From Amycolatopsis echigonensis (GTDB lineage Bacteria; Actinomycetota; Actinomycetes; Mycobacteriales; Pseudonocardiaceae), in assembly GCF_014174495.1 (NCBI RefSeq), contig NZ_JACJHR010000029.1, positions 41,782 through 105,781 on the forward strand: a stretch of 64,000 bases of DNA, read 5' to 3'. Both the position numbers and the translations under genes were made by a program. Positions 37,864 through 46,484 of the stretch are shown one piece after another. Within the stretch, counting starts at the first letter, position 1. Each line of letters begins with the position of its first letter. A model generated the notes under the pieces. That model did no database searches. It was not told the DNA's origin and saw only the letters and a list, made by a program, of their open reading frames with translations.

Positions 37864-38397
37864 GTGGACGACGGTACCGGCGGCGGCGAAAACCCGTCAA
37901 GCGACGAGGTGGACGAGATTCAGCGGGCGTGGCTGCGCGAGCGGCCGGGCACGCCGGTGTCGTCCATCGGCGTGATCACGCGGATCTGGCACATCGCGAA
38001 ACTCCTGGAGGACGACCGGCGCGCGACCATGCTCGAACTCGGGATGGACGCCTCGACCCGCACCCTGCTCAGCACGCTGCGCCGGGCCGGGCCGCCGTAC
38101 CGGCTCAGCGCGGGCGAACTCGCGAAGCGCTGCCGGGTCAGCCCCGGCGCGATCTCCCAGCAGACCGCCCGCGCCGAACGCGACGGGCACGTCCGCCGGG
38201 TCAAGTCCACTTCGGACCGTCGCGCGGTGTACGTCGAGCTGACCGAGGCCGGGCACGAACTGATCGAGCGAACCGTCGGCGATCTGCTGGAGCACGAGGA
38301 AACCCTGGTGTCCGCACTGTCCCCGGCCCAACGCGAGCAGCTCGCCGATCTCCTGCGCATCCTGCTCGCGGACCTGGACCGGCGGGCGCGGAGGTAG
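37864..38397 (+). CDS. MarR family transcriptional regulator
   Basis: A 177-residue MarR-type regulator with a long acidic N-terminal extension and a winged helix (~75-140). The latter contains LSAGELAKRCRVSPGAISQQTARAERDG and the wing VKSTSDRRAVYVELT. GTG 37864 follows the operator closely with no clear ribosome binding site, so the message may be leaderless. It is divergent from an SDR gene, its likely target. The Nudix gene follows ten bases later. Confidence 0.9.
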   Translation: MDDGTGGGENPSSDEVDEIQRAWLRERPGTPVSSIGVITRIWHIAKLLEDDRRATMLELGMDASTRTLLSTLRRAGPPYRLSAGELAKRCRVSPGAISQQTARAERDGHVRRVKSTSDRRAVYVELTEAGHELIERTVGDLLEHEETLVSALSPAQREQLADLLRILLADLDRRARR

Positions 38398-38407
38398 GGT
38401 GGCTGAC

Positions 38408-38806
38408 ATGTCCACCATCGACAAAGTCGCCTGGCTGCACGTGGTCGACGGCAAGCTGCTCGCCGCGCGTTCGGCGGGCAAGGACACCTGGTACCTGCCC
38501 GGCGGGAAACGCGAGGAGGGCGAGTCGGACGTCGAGACGCTGGTCCGGGAAATCGCCGAGGAACTGAGCGTGACGCTGGACCCGGCTTCCGCGCGGCTGG
38601 CCGGTACCTGGGAAGCGCAGGCGCACGGCAAAGCAGACGGTGTCGTGGTGCGGATGACCTGCTACACCGCGGATTACGCCGGCGAACTGAAGCCGAGCAG
38701 CGAGATCGAGTCGTTCGGCTGGCTCGCCCACGCCGACCGCGACCGGGTGTCGGCGACGGTCCAGCTGATCCTCGACGACCTGCACGCCCAAGGAAAGCTG
38801 GTCTGA
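38408..38806 (+). CDS. Nudix hydrolase
   Basis: A 132-residue Nudix pyrophosphohydrolase. The Nudix box starts at GGKREEGES and continues to REIAEEL, with the metal-binding REXXEE intact and Ser instead of the usual Gly near the end. The substrate class cannot be read from the motif. ATG 38408 lies just after an AGGGTGG. The stop overlaps the start of the VOC gene (TGATG). It may be cotranscribed with the MarR gene upstream. Confidence 0.9.
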   Translation: MSTIDKVAWLHVVDGKLLAARSAGKDTWYLPGGKREEGESDVETLVREIAEELSVTLDPASARLAGTWEAQAHGKADGVVVRMTCYTADYAGELKPSSEIESFGWLAHADRDRVSATVQLILDDLHAQGKLV

Positions 38807-39186
38807 TGCTGCGACTCGGCATCACGGTGCTCGGAGTCGCCGACGTCGAACGCGCGACGCGGTTCTGGTCCGAGGCGCTCGGGCTCGTCGAGGATCCGGA
38901 ATGGGCCAGCGAAACGTGGCGGACGCTGGCCCACCCTGGCGGTGCGCACGCGCTGGGATTGCTGCGGAGCGAGTCGCCCGCCGAACCGAGGCCGCGGCTG
39001 CACCTGGACCTCTACACCGACACCGAGGACGAGCAGCGCGCCGAGGTGGAACGGCTCGTCCGGCTCGGTGCCCGCCGCGTCGACTGGGAGCATTACCCGC
39101 CGAAACCGGACTTCGTGGTCCTCGCCGATCCGGACGACAACCTGTTCTGCGTAGTGGATCTGAGCAACGCGCCGTCCGGCAGCTGA
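38806..39186 (+). CDS. VOC/glyoxalase superfamily protein
   Basis: A 126-residue single-subunit VOC protein. ITVLGVADVERATRFWSEALGL at the start and FVVLADPDDNLFCVVDL at the end frame the two beta-alpha-beta modules. The family includes glyoxalases, ring-cleavage dioxygenases and drug-binding proteins; nothing specific can be assigned. It is coupled to the Nudix gene by a one-base overlap and ends four bases before the convergent TetR stop. Confidence 0.88.
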   Translation: MLRLGITVLGVADVERATRFWSEALGLVEDPEWASETWRTLAHPGGAHALGLLRSESPAEPRPRLHLDLYTDTEDEQRAEVERLVRLGARRVDWEHYPPKPDFVVLADPDDNLFCVVDLSNAPSGS

Positions 39187-39190
39187 GGCT

Positions 39191-39859
39191 TCAGCCCAGC
39201 AGCCGCGGCTTGTTTTCCAGGTGGGACAACCCGTTCCAGGCGAGGTTCACCAGGTGCGCGGCGACCTCGTCGCGCTTCGGCTTGCGCGCGTCCAGCCACC
39301 ACTGCCCGGTGAGCGCGACCATGCCGACGAGCGCCTGCGCGTAGAGCGCGGACAGCTTCTCCTCATACCCGCGGGCCGCGAACTGCTGCGCGAGGATGTG
39401 CTCGACCTGGCTGGCGATGTCGTTGAGGACCGTCGAGAAGGTCCCGGTGGAACTGGCGACCGGGGAATCGCGGACGAGAATCCGGAAACCGTCGTGGGAA
39501 TCCTCGACGTAGCTCAGCAGCGCGACGGCCGCCTGCTCCAGCATGACCCGCGGATGCCCGCCGTGGAGCGTCGAGACCATCCGGTCGAGCAGCAGCTGCG
39601 TCTCGCGGTCGACGACGACGGCGTAAATGCCTTCCTTGCCGCCGAAGTGCTCGTAGACAACCGGTTTGGACACGTTCGCCCGCGCGGCGATCTCCTCGAC
39701 CGAGGTGCCGTCGAAACCCTTTTCGGCGAACAACGCGCGTGCCACGTTGAGCAGTTGCTGCCTGCGCTCGGTACCGGTCATGCGCACCCGGGCGACCGGT
39801 GCGGCCGGCCGCGCGCCGGTGACCGCCGCTTCTCGTTTCGCCCGTCGTCTCCCCGCCAT
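39191..39859 (-). CDS. TetR family transcriptional regulator
   Basis: A 222-residue TetR regulator with the helix-turn-helix GTSVEEIAARANVSKPVVYEHFGGKEGIY (~50-78) and an all-helical effector domain. Position just beyond the fatty-acid desaturase, and near glmU as in mycobacteria, suggests a conserved backbone regulator. A strong hairpin terminator separates it from the desaturase gene, so it has its own promoter. ATG 39859 gives a basic N-terminal tail; a shorter start at ATG 39781 is possible. Confidence 0.9.
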   Translation of the reverse strand: MAGRRRAKREAAVTGARPAAPVARVRMTGTERRQQLLNVARALFAEKGFDGTSVEEIAARANVSKPVVYEHFGGKEGIYAVVVDRETQLLLDRMVSTLHGGHPRVMLEQAAVALLSYVEDSHDGFRILVRDSPVASSTGTFSTVLNDIASQVEHILAQQFAARGYEEKLSALYAQALVGMVALTGQWWLDARKPKRDEVAAHLVNLAWNGLSHLENKPRLLG

Positions 39860-39874
39860 TCGCTGCAGGGTAGT

Positions 39875-39916
39875 CGTGAGCGGCGATCCCGGTTCTCACC
39901 GGGATCGCCGCTCACG
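39875..39916 (-). terminator. strong hairpin terminator after the desaturase gene
   Basis: A perfect 18-base stem (39875-39892 with 39899-39916) and a six-base loop ttctca. It begins four bases after the desaturase stop and ends 15 bases before the TetR start. No T-tract is present, but stem length makes termination very likely. Confidence 0.88.
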
Positions 39917-39920
39917 ACCG

Positions 39921-40880
39921 CTACTTGGCCTGAGCCGCGATCCGGGCCAGCCGCTGCGGGGTCGGCCACCGCACGTCGTGCGCCCAGCCGAACTTCTCGA
40001 ACATCCAGATCAGCCGTGCCGACATGTCGATCTGGCCGCGCTTCACGCCGTGCCGCGCCGAGGTCGGATCGGCGTGGTGCAGGTTGTGCCAGGACTCGCC
40101 GAAGGAGAAGATCGCCAGCGGCCAGAAGTTCGCCGAACGGTCGCGGGCGGCGAACGGGCGCTCGCCGATCATGTGGCAGATCGAGTTGACCGACCAGGTC
40201 ACGTGGTGCAGCACGCAGATCCGGACGAGGCCCGCCCAGAAGAACGCGGTCACCGCGCCCCACAGCGACCACGAGATCAGGCCGCCCAGCAGCGCCGGGC
40301 CGAGCAGGCTCACCAGCGACCACAGCCAGAACAGGTCGTCGACCTTGCGGATCGCCGGGTCCTTCACCAGGTCCGGCGCGAAGCGGCCCTGGTTGCTCTT
40401 GTCGCGCTCGAACAGCCAGCCCATGTGCGCGTGCCAGAAACCCTTGGCGATGGCCAGCGGCGAGGTGCCGTACGCCCACGGCGAGTGCGGGTCGCCGTCG
40501 CGGTCGGAGAACGCGTGATGGCGCCGGTGGTCGGCCACCCAGGTGATCACCGGTCCCTGCAACGCGATGCTGCCCGCGATCGCCATCACGACCCGCAGCC
40601 ACGGCTTCGCCTTGAACGAGCCGTGGGTGAAGTGGCGGTGGTAAGCGACCGTGATGCCCAGGCCGCTGATCCCGTAGAACACGACGAACAGCGCGACGTC
40701 CAGCCAGGTCAGTCCCCAGCCCCAGGCGAACGGAACCGCGACCAGCAGCGCCACGATCGGCAGCAGCACCCCGAAGTACACCGACAGCTGGACCCCGATC
40801 GACCGCTGTCCTTCGATGATCGGCTTGGGCCCCTTGGGCGGGTCGCCCGCTGACTGAGAACGATCGAGGGTCGCCGTCAT
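39921..40880 (-). CDS. fatty-acyl-CoA desaturase (membrane diiron, stearoyl delta-9 type)
   Basis: A 319-residue integral membrane desaturase with three His boxes: HRHFTH (81-86), HRRHH (118-122) and HNLHH in SFGESWHNLHHADPTSARHG. These bind the diiron centre that inserts a cis double bond into acyl chains. Two hydrophobic double-helix blocks separate the boxes. ATG 40880 is chosen because sequence upstream is not family-like. It tunes membrane fluidity and needs an external reductase, not seen here. The promoter region carries a palindrome (40937-40947) that may bind a TetR regulator. Confidence 0.93.
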   Translation of the reverse strand: MTATLDRSQSAGDPPKGPKPIIEGQRSIGVQLSVYFGVLLPIVALLVAVPFAWGWGLTWLDVALFVVFYGISGLGITVAYHRHFTHGSFKAKPWLRVVMAIAGSIALQGPVITWVADHRRHHAFSDRDGDPHSPWAYGTSPLAIAKGFWHAHMGWLFERDKSNQGRFAPDLVKDPAIRKVDDLFWLWSLVSLLGPALLGGLISWSLWGAVTAFFWAGLVRICVLHHVTWSVNSICHMIGERPFAARDRSANFWPLAIFSFGESWHNLHHADPTSARHGVKRGQIDMSARLIWMFEKFGWAHDVRWPTPQRLARIAAQAK

Positions 40881-40936
40881 GCGCTCACTTCTTTCCTCTC
40901 GCAACCCCTTGCGAAGGGTGCCCTTACCTACGGTGT

Positions 40937-40947
40937 CGTAAGTTACG
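40937..40947. promoter_or_regulatory. palindrome in the desaturase promoter region
   Basis: cgtaa-g-ttacg is a perfect inverted repeat 57 bases upstream of the desaturase start, with tacggt repeated on both sides. Short TA-rich dyads of this type bind TetR lipid regulators. The TetR gene at 39191-39859 is the nearest candidate. Confidence 0.45.
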
Positions 40948-41077
40948 GTACAGGAGGTTTCCGGCGCTGTGGAGGCCCGAAAAGTCCGATTGCCCGGTGC
41001 CCGGGACGGCGCTGTGGCGCACGCCTCCCCCTCCTGGCGCCCCGGTCCTCGATCATCGCTATCCTGACCAGGACCGA

Positions 41078-41149
41078 TCCGCCGTAGTGTAATCGGCAGC
41101 ACTTCAGATTTTGGTTCTGACAGTTCAGGTTCGAATCCTGGCGGCGGAG
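41078..41149 (+). tRNA. tRNA-Gln (anticodon TTG)
   Basis: A 72-base cloverleaf. The acceptor stem is tccgccg (41078-41084) with cggcgga (41142-41148). The anticodon stem is tcaga/tctga with loop ttttggt, so the anticodon is TTG reading CAA. The T-loop is ttcgaat. CCA is not encoded. It lies between the desaturase promoter and the GGDEF gene. Confidence 0.95.
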
Positions 41150-41239
41150 CTGCACATCCGGCGAGGGCGATGGGAGTGGGGGCGGCTGAGCGAGGAACCG
41201 AGCGACCCCGCGGGCGCCCGTCGCCCGACCCTGGTCGAG

Positions 41240-42919
41240 ATGTCGGACGCGTGGCTGGTGGGGCGCGCGCGGGAACTCATCGCGGCCGTTCAGCGCCAGG
41301 AGCACGAGAGCCAGCTCGAGATCGTCAAGATCATGGACGAGCTGCTCGAGGAAACCCTCCGCCGGGGTGAGCCCACGCTCGTCGCCCAGTTGCTGCGCGC
41401 CTCCGCTTTCGCCCGGCTCGTCACCCGCGGCCTCGCCGCCGAGGCCGAACCCCGGCTCGACGAGATGCTCGCCCACACCCGGCGGCACGGCTTGTCGCTG
41501 CTGCGCGCGGACGCGCACGCGCTGCGCGGGCGCCGGCTCGTGCTCGCCGCGCAGGAGGACGCCGCGCTCACCGAGATCGCCCGCGCGCTCGCGATCCTCG
41601 ACGATTCCACGATCCCGGACCGCCAGGTCGGCGTGCGCAACTGGAACCGCATGCAGTCGATGGCGCTCATCGACTGCTGGATAGTGCTCAATCAGCTCGG
41701 CGTCTACGAGGCCGCCGAAGAGGTGATCGGCCGGGCGCACCAGGCGATCCGGGAAAGCGCGAGCCCGCACGAGATCACCCTGCAGCTGATGAACCGGGTC
41801 AAGATGCTGCTCGGCTGGGGCCTTCGGCTCGAGCGGATCGAGCAGTACGACGAATCGGCGGAGAAGTTCCGTACCGCCGCGTCGATGGCGGTGGCCGCGG
41901 AGGGCCCGTTCGCCGAATCGCTGTTCCCGCGCAAGATCGGGGTGGCCGCGGTCGACCAGGTCGGCGTGCTGGCCGCGGCGCTCGCGCTGAACGACCCGTC
42001 CGCCGAGCACGTCGAACGGCTGCAGAGCATGCATCTCGGCCATCACTACCCGCACGAGCAGGAGCTGGTCGCGATCGCACTGGCCCGCTGCCTCGACCAG
42101 GCCGGCCGCCGCGCCGACGCGCTGCGCGTGCTGCGCGAGTCCCGCGAGGTGCTGGCCGAGGACGTCTCGCAGCCGTCGATGCGGCTCACCCTCTCCCGCG
42201 AACTCGCCCGCCTCGACCCGGAAGCCGGGAGCCAGTCGCTGATCGACTACGCGACCGCGCTGGAAACCGAAATGTGGGCACTGCGCGAATCTCAGATCGC
42301 CACGCTGAACGCGCGTCGCGAGCATGAACGGCTTTCCGCCGAGCACGGCGCGATCACCCAGCAGGCACTGCAGGATCCGCTCACCGGTCTGCCGAACCGT
42401 CGCGCGCTCGACGAACGGCTGCGCGCGCTGGCGTCGTCGGCGGACGCCCAGCCGCTCGCGGTCGCGCTCGTCGACCTCGACGGGTTCAAGGGCGTCAACG
42501 ACAAGCAGTCGCACGCCGAGGGCGACAACGTTTTGCGTGTTGTCGCAAGCACTCTGCGCGACGCTTTGCGCGGCGACGACGTAGTGGCCCGCTACGGCGG
42601 CGACGAGTTCGTCGTGCTGCTGCCCGGAGCACCGGCATCGGCGGCGAAGATGGCGCTTGGCCGTGCGGCCAAGTCGGTCGCGACGCTGCCGCACCACCTT
42701 TCGCACGGGGTGACGTTGTCCATCGGACTGGTGTCGCTGCGTCCGCAGGAGCGGGCCGAACAGGTCCTCGCGCGCGCGGATGCGGCGATGTACGAAGCGA
42801 AACGCGGCGGGGGCAACCAGGTCGCGTCGGCCAACTCGATGGCAGGCGACGGCGCGGGCGGCTGGCCTGCGGAAACCGCTCCGACCGACCCCGCGTGGAG
42901 CGCGGAGGACCCCACGTAG
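41240..42919 (+). CDS. diguanylate cyclase (GGDEF domain) with helical N-terminal region
   Basis: A ~559-residue cytoplasmic protein. Residues ~1-375 are helical, TPR-like (REHESQL-type helices, LGVYEAAEEVIGRAHQAI), and end in a coiled-coil linker (~385-400). The GGDEF domain is at ~380-535, with the active-site GGDEF at 453-457. An RxxD inhibitory I-site (RGDD, 444-447) lies exactly five residues before it, so product inhibition by c-di-GMP is expected. No EAL or HD-GYP domain is present. The ATG at 41240 is the first good start, with weak ribosome binding site; a TTG inside the tRNA is unlikely. Confidence 0.88.
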   Translation: MSDAWLVGRARELIAAVQRQEHESQLEIVKIMDELLEETLRRGEPTLVAQLLRASAFARLVTRGLAAEAEPRLDEMLAHTRRHGLSLLRADAHALRGRRLVLAAQEDAALTEIARALAILDDSTIPDRQVGVRNWNRMQSMALIDCWIVLNQLGVYEAAEEVIGRAHQAIRESASPHEITLQLMNRVKMLLGWGLRLERIEQYDESAEKFRTAASMAVAAEGPFAESLFPRKIGVAAVDQVGVLAAALALNDPSAEHVERLQSMHLGHHYPHEQELVAIALARCLDQAGRRADALRVLRESREVLAEDVSQPSMRLTLSRELARLDPEAGSQSLIDYATALETEMWALRESQIATLNARREHERLSAEHGAITQQALQDPLTGLPNRRALDERLRALASSADAQPLAVALVDLDGFKGVNDKQSHAEGDNVLRVVASTLRDALRGDDVVARYGGDEFVVLLPGAPASAAKMALGRAAKSVATLPHHLSHGVTLSIGLVSLRPQERAEQVLARADAAMYEAKRGGGNQVASANSMAGDGAGGWPAETAPTDPAWSAEDPT

Positions 42920-42965
42920 GATCGTTGGTGCTCGTCAACGCACCGGTGAATTCGTTGGGAGACTC

Positions 42966-44462
42966 GTGAGCGGCCCGCTGAGCACGCTGATCCTCGCTGC
43001 GGGTGAGGGCACCCGCATGCGTTCCTCCACTCCTAAGGTGTTGCACCCCATCGCCGGAAGGCCGCTGGTGGAACACGCTGTGCGCGCCGCCGCCGGCCTC
43101 GCGCCGCAGCATCTGGTGGTCGTGATCGGACACGGCCGCGACGCCGTGCGCGCCGAGCTCGACCGGGTCGGAGAGGCGCTCGGCCGCGAGGTCGCCACCG
43201 CCGTGCAGGAAGAGCAGAAGGGCACCGGGCACGCCGTTTCGTGCGCGCTGGCGCAGCTGCCGGAAGGACTCACCGGCACCGTGGTCGTCAGCTACGGCGA
43301 CGTTCCGCTGCTGGACACCGAAACCCTGGAATCGCTGCGGGCCGAGCACGCCAAGACGGGCAACGCGGTCACCGTGCTCACCGCCGAGGTCGCCGACCCG
43401 ACCGGCTACGGCCGCATCGTCCGCGGCGCCGACGGTTCGGTCAGCGCGATCGTCGAGCACAAGGACGCGACGCCCGAGCAGCGGGCGATCACCGAAATCA
43501 ACTCCGGCGTCTACGCCTTCGACGCGTCCGTGCTGATCGACGGCCTGTCGCGGCTGTCCACCGACAACGCGCAGGGTGAGCTTTACCTCACCGACGTCCT
43601 CGGCATCGCGCGCGAGGACGGCAAGGGCGTCGGCGCGCTGGTGGTCGACGACCCGTGGGTCACCGAGGGCGTGAACGACCGCGTGCAGCTTTCGGTGCTC
43701 GGCGCCGAGTACAACCGCCGCATCGTGCGCCGCTGGCAGCGCGAAGGCGTCACGGTCACCGACCCGAACACGACCTGGATCGAGGCGGACGTCACGCTCT
43801 CCCGTGACGTGCTGATCGAGCCGAACACCCAGCTCAAGGGCCGTTGCTCGGTCGGCGAGGGCTCGGTGGTGGGCCCGGACACGACGCTGACCGACGTGCG
43901 GATCGGCGCGGGCGCCTCGGTCGTCCGTGTGCACGGTTCGGGCTCTGAGCTGGGCGACGGCGTCAATGTCGGTCCCTACACCTACCTGCGGCCGGGCACG
44001 AAGCTCGGTGCGAAGGGCAAGCTGGGCGCGTTCGTCGAGACGAAAAACGCGCAAATCGGCACCGGGACGAAGGTGCCGCATCTCACGTATGTGGGCGACG
44101 CGATCGTCGGCGAGCACAGCAACATCGGCTGTTCCAGCGTGTTCGTGAACTACGACGGGGTGAGCAAGCACCAGACCGTCGTCGGTTCGCATGTCCGGCT
44201 TGGGGCGGACAACACGCTGGTCGCGCCGGTGCGGATCGGGGACGGCGCTTACAGTGGAGCCGGTGCGGTGATCCGCGACGACGTTCCGCCTGGCTCCTTG
44301 GCGCTGTCGGCCGGCCCGCAGCGCACCATCGAAGGCTGGGCGGTCCGGCGCAGGCCGGGGACGCCCGCGGCGGAGGCAGCGGAAGCTGCTCTCGCCGCCC
44401 AGCAGCAGGACACCGTTGTGTCCGAGTCAGCAGCAGGAACCGACGGGGAGTCGCCAGCATGA
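42966..44462 (+). CDS. glmU: bifunctional UDP-GlcNAc pyrophosphorylase / GlcN-1-P acetyltransferase
   Basis: A 498-residue GlmU. The N-terminal uridyltransferase domain has LILAAGEGTRMRSSTPKVLH and the YGDVPLL motif. The C-terminal left-handed beta-helix (~260-450) carries the acetyltransferase, with FVETKNAQIGTGTKVPHLTYVGD. It makes UDP-GlcNAc for peptidoglycan. The C-terminal ~40 residues are an Ala/Glu/Gln-rich tail, usual in actinobacteria. The GTG at 42966 is five bases after GGGAG. The stop overlaps the prs start. Confidence 0.97.
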   Translation: MSGPLSTLILAAGEGTRMRSSTPKVLHPIAGRPLVEHAVRAAAGLAPQHLVVVIGHGRDAVRAELDRVGEALGREVATAVQEEQKGTGHAVSCALAQLPEGLTGTVVVSYGDVPLLDTETLESLRAEHAKTGNAVTVLTAEVADPTGYGRIVRGADGSVSAIVEHKDATPEQRAITEINSGVYAFDASVLIDGLSRLSTDNAQGELYLTDVLGIAREDGKGVGALVVDDPWVTEGVNDRVQLSVLGAEYNRRIVRRWQREGVTVTDPNTTWIEADVTLSRDVLIEPNTQLKGRCSVGEGSVVGPDTTLTDVRIGAGASVVRVHGSGSELGDGVNVGPYTYLRPGTKLGAKGKLGAFVETKNAQIGTGTKVPHLTYVGDAIVGEHSNIGCSSVFVNYDGVSKHQTVVGSHVRLGADNTLVAPVRIGDGAYSGAGAVIRDDVPPGSLALSAGPQRTIEGWAVRRRPGTPAAEAAEAALAAQQQDTVVSESAAGTDGESPA

Positions 44463-45439
44463 GTCCGAAGTCAGGTACGCCGAAGAAGAATCTGATGCTC
44501 TTCTCCGGGCGTGCGCACCACGAGCTCGCGGAAGAGGTCGCCAAGCACCTCAACGTGACGATCACCCCGCAGACGGCGCACACGTTCGCCAACGGCGAGT
44601 TGTTCGTGCGCTTCGAGGAGTCGGTGCGCGGTACCGACGCGTTTGTGATCCAGGCGCACACCACGCCCATCAACGAGTACGTGATGGAGCAGCTGATCAT
44701 GGTGGACGCGCTCAAGCGCGCGAGCGCCAAGCGGATCACCGTGGTCATGCCGTTCTATCCGTACGCACGGCAGGACAAGAAGCACAAGGGCCGCGAGCCG
44801 ATCTCGGCGCGGCTCATCGCGGACCTGTTCAAGACCGCGGGCGCGGACCGGATCATGACGGTCGACCTGCACACCGCGCAGATCCAGGGCTTCTTCGACG
44901 GCCCGGTCGACCACCTGATGGCGCAGACGGTGCTCGCCGACCACATCAAGGAGACCTACGGCAACGCCGACATCACCGTCGTCTCGCCGGACTCGGGCCG
45001 CGTGCGGCTGGCCGAGAAGTGGGCGCAGCAGCTCGGCGACCGGCCGATCGCGTTCATCCACAAGACCCGCGACCCGGACAAGCCGAACCAGGCCGTGGCC
45101 AACCGCGTCGTCGGCAAGGTCCAGGGCAAGCTCTGCGTGCTGATCGACGACATGATCGACACCGGCGGCACGATCGTGAAGGCCACCGAGGCCCTGCTGG
45201 AAGAGGGCGCGGCGGACGTGGTCATCGCGACCACGCACGGCATCCTCTCCGACCCGGCCACCGAGCGGCTCTCGCAGTGCAAGGCCCGCGAGGTCATCGT
45301 GACGAACTCGCTGCCGATCCCGGACGAGAAGCGCTTCCCCGGCCTGACGGTGCTGTCGATCGCCCCGATGCTGGCGGAGGCCATTCAGCAAGTCTTCGAG
45401 GACGGCTCGGTCACCTCGCTGTTCGACGGCAACGCCTGA
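44459..45439 (+). CDS. prs: ribose-phosphate pyrophosphokinase
   Basis: A 326-residue class I PRPP synthase that joins ribose-5-phosphate and ATP for nucleotide, His and Trp synthesis and, in actinobacteria, arabinan precursors. The PRPP-binding motif is VLIDDMIDTGGTI (~230), with the flexible loop RPIAFIHKTRDPDKPNQAVANRV. The ATGA overlap with glmU reproduces the conserved glmU-prs pair. Downstream comes a tandem repeat rather than the lpqT-type lipoprotein found next to prs in mycobacteria. Confidence 0.97.
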   Translation: MSPKSGTPKKNLMLFSGRAHHELAEEVAKHLNVTITPQTAHTFANGELFVRFEESVRGTDAFVIQAHTTPINEYVMEQLIMVDALKRASAKRITVVMPFYPYARQDKKHKGREPISARLIADLFKTAGADRIMTVDLHTAQIQGFFDGPVDHLMAQTVLADHIKETYGNADITVVSPDSGRVRLAEKWAQQLGDRPIAFIHKTRDPDKPNQAVANRVVGKVQGKLCVLIDDMIDTGGTIVKATEALLEEGAADVVIATTHGILSDPATERLSQCKAREVIVTNSLPIPDEKRFPGLTVLSIAPMLAEAIQQVFEDGSVTSLFDGNA

Positions 45440-45963
45440 GCCCTGCGGCGCGGGAACGGCGCTGAACGGTTCTGATCGACGCGGCCCGGAGCGGGCGGGT
45501 GCGGCCTGAGGTCGCATTGGCTGCTCCGGGTCGCGTCGTTTGGCGACCACGCCCTTTCGCCGACGACGCTCACCTTGCCTCCACGCCTTGCCGGGCGGTG
45601 GCAGCCCGCTCAACCAGCCATGCTCGCTCCGCCGCCAGACCAGCCGCATTCAGCGCCCGCCTAGACCCGCAGCGCCGCGCTCGCCAGCCGAGCGGCTCCA
45701 CCCGCCACCAGGCAACGCACAGCCGCTGCCAGACCAGCCGCGTTCAGCGCCCGCCTAGACCCGCACCGCCGCGCTCGCCAGCTGAGCGGCTCCACCCGCC
45801 ACGAGCCAGCGCACAGCCACCGGCCAGCCAAGACACACTCGCTCCGCGCCGCTGGAGCCACTAGGCCCCGCCGCGTTCATCACCGCACGAGATCCGCGCC
45901 TCCGCTACTGATCAATCGCACCCTCCTTTGCTCCTCACCGCGAACCCCTCGCCTCGAGTGCTC
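45440..45963. repeat. 94-bp tandem repeat in a gene-free stretch
   Basis: The ~520 bases between the convergent prs and PPOX genes contain no gene I can support. Two head-to-tail copies of a 94-base unit begin at 45634 and 45728 and are roughly 90% identical (for example gccagaccagccg and cgcccgcctagacccgca recur). The sequence is strongly C-rich on the plus strand, like the block at 11.8-12.5 kb, but the units are not alike. Short flanking fragments (around 45880) resemble part of the unit. Confidence 0.7.
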
Positions 45964-46389
45964 TCACACACTCCCCATGTCCGCGGACAACCACCTCTCC
46001 GGCCGCATGTGGATCGCGATGTGCTCCCCCAACTGCGTCCGCTCGAATTCCACATACCCGGCCACCTTGTCGGCGGGCAGGTACCGCGAAGCCATCTCCC
46101 ACGTCAGCTCATAGCTCCCCGGCCGAGTGCGCACCACCGGCCCCTCGACCGACACGTACCGCACAGTCGGCTCGACCCGTTGCACCATCAGGCTGAACCG
46201 GCCGGCCGCCTCGATTGCCTTCGCCTTGCGCGATTCCGGTGGCGTGCTCACCCACAGCTCGCCGCCGGGCGTGTACTGGTACCAGATCGGCACCGTGAGC
46301 GGTGCCCGATCCGGGCGCTCGACCACCGAGAGCGCCCCGATGTGTGGTTCGGCCAGAAACTGTTCCCGTTCTTCACTCGACAACACCAT
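45964..46389 (-). CDS. pyridoxamine 5'-phosphate oxidase family protein
   Basis: A 141-residue split-beta-barrel protein of the PPOX class. The group motifs are FLAEPHIGALSVVERPDRAPLTVPIWY near the start, STPPESRKAKAIEAAGRFSLMVQ, and VSVEGPVV. It binds a flavin or F420 and probably reduces or oxidises a small organic substrate. ATG 46389 is used, with GGGGGC just upstream. It is divergent from an F420-type LLM gene, 95 bases between starts, which supports an F420-linked function. Confidence 0.85.
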   Translation of the reverse strand: MVLSSEEREQFLAEPHIGALSVVERPDRAPLTVPIWYQYTPGGELWVSTPPESRKAKAIEAAGRFSLMVQRVEPTVRYVSVEGPVVRTRPGSYELTWEMASRYLPADKVAGYVEFERTQLGEHIAIHMRPERWLSADMGSV

Positions 46390-46484
46390 GCCCCCGAAGC
46401 TAGCGACGGGGTACGACAAAAACCGGTTCTGCCGGCGGCGAAAACTGGTGCGTCACCCGTCCGGGACTGGATAGCGTCCATGCC

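Noticed and set aside
45499..45864. A 121-codon frame over the 94-bp repeat
   Set aside because: The 94-base period is not a multiple of three, so copies would be read in different frames, and there is no ribosome binding site.
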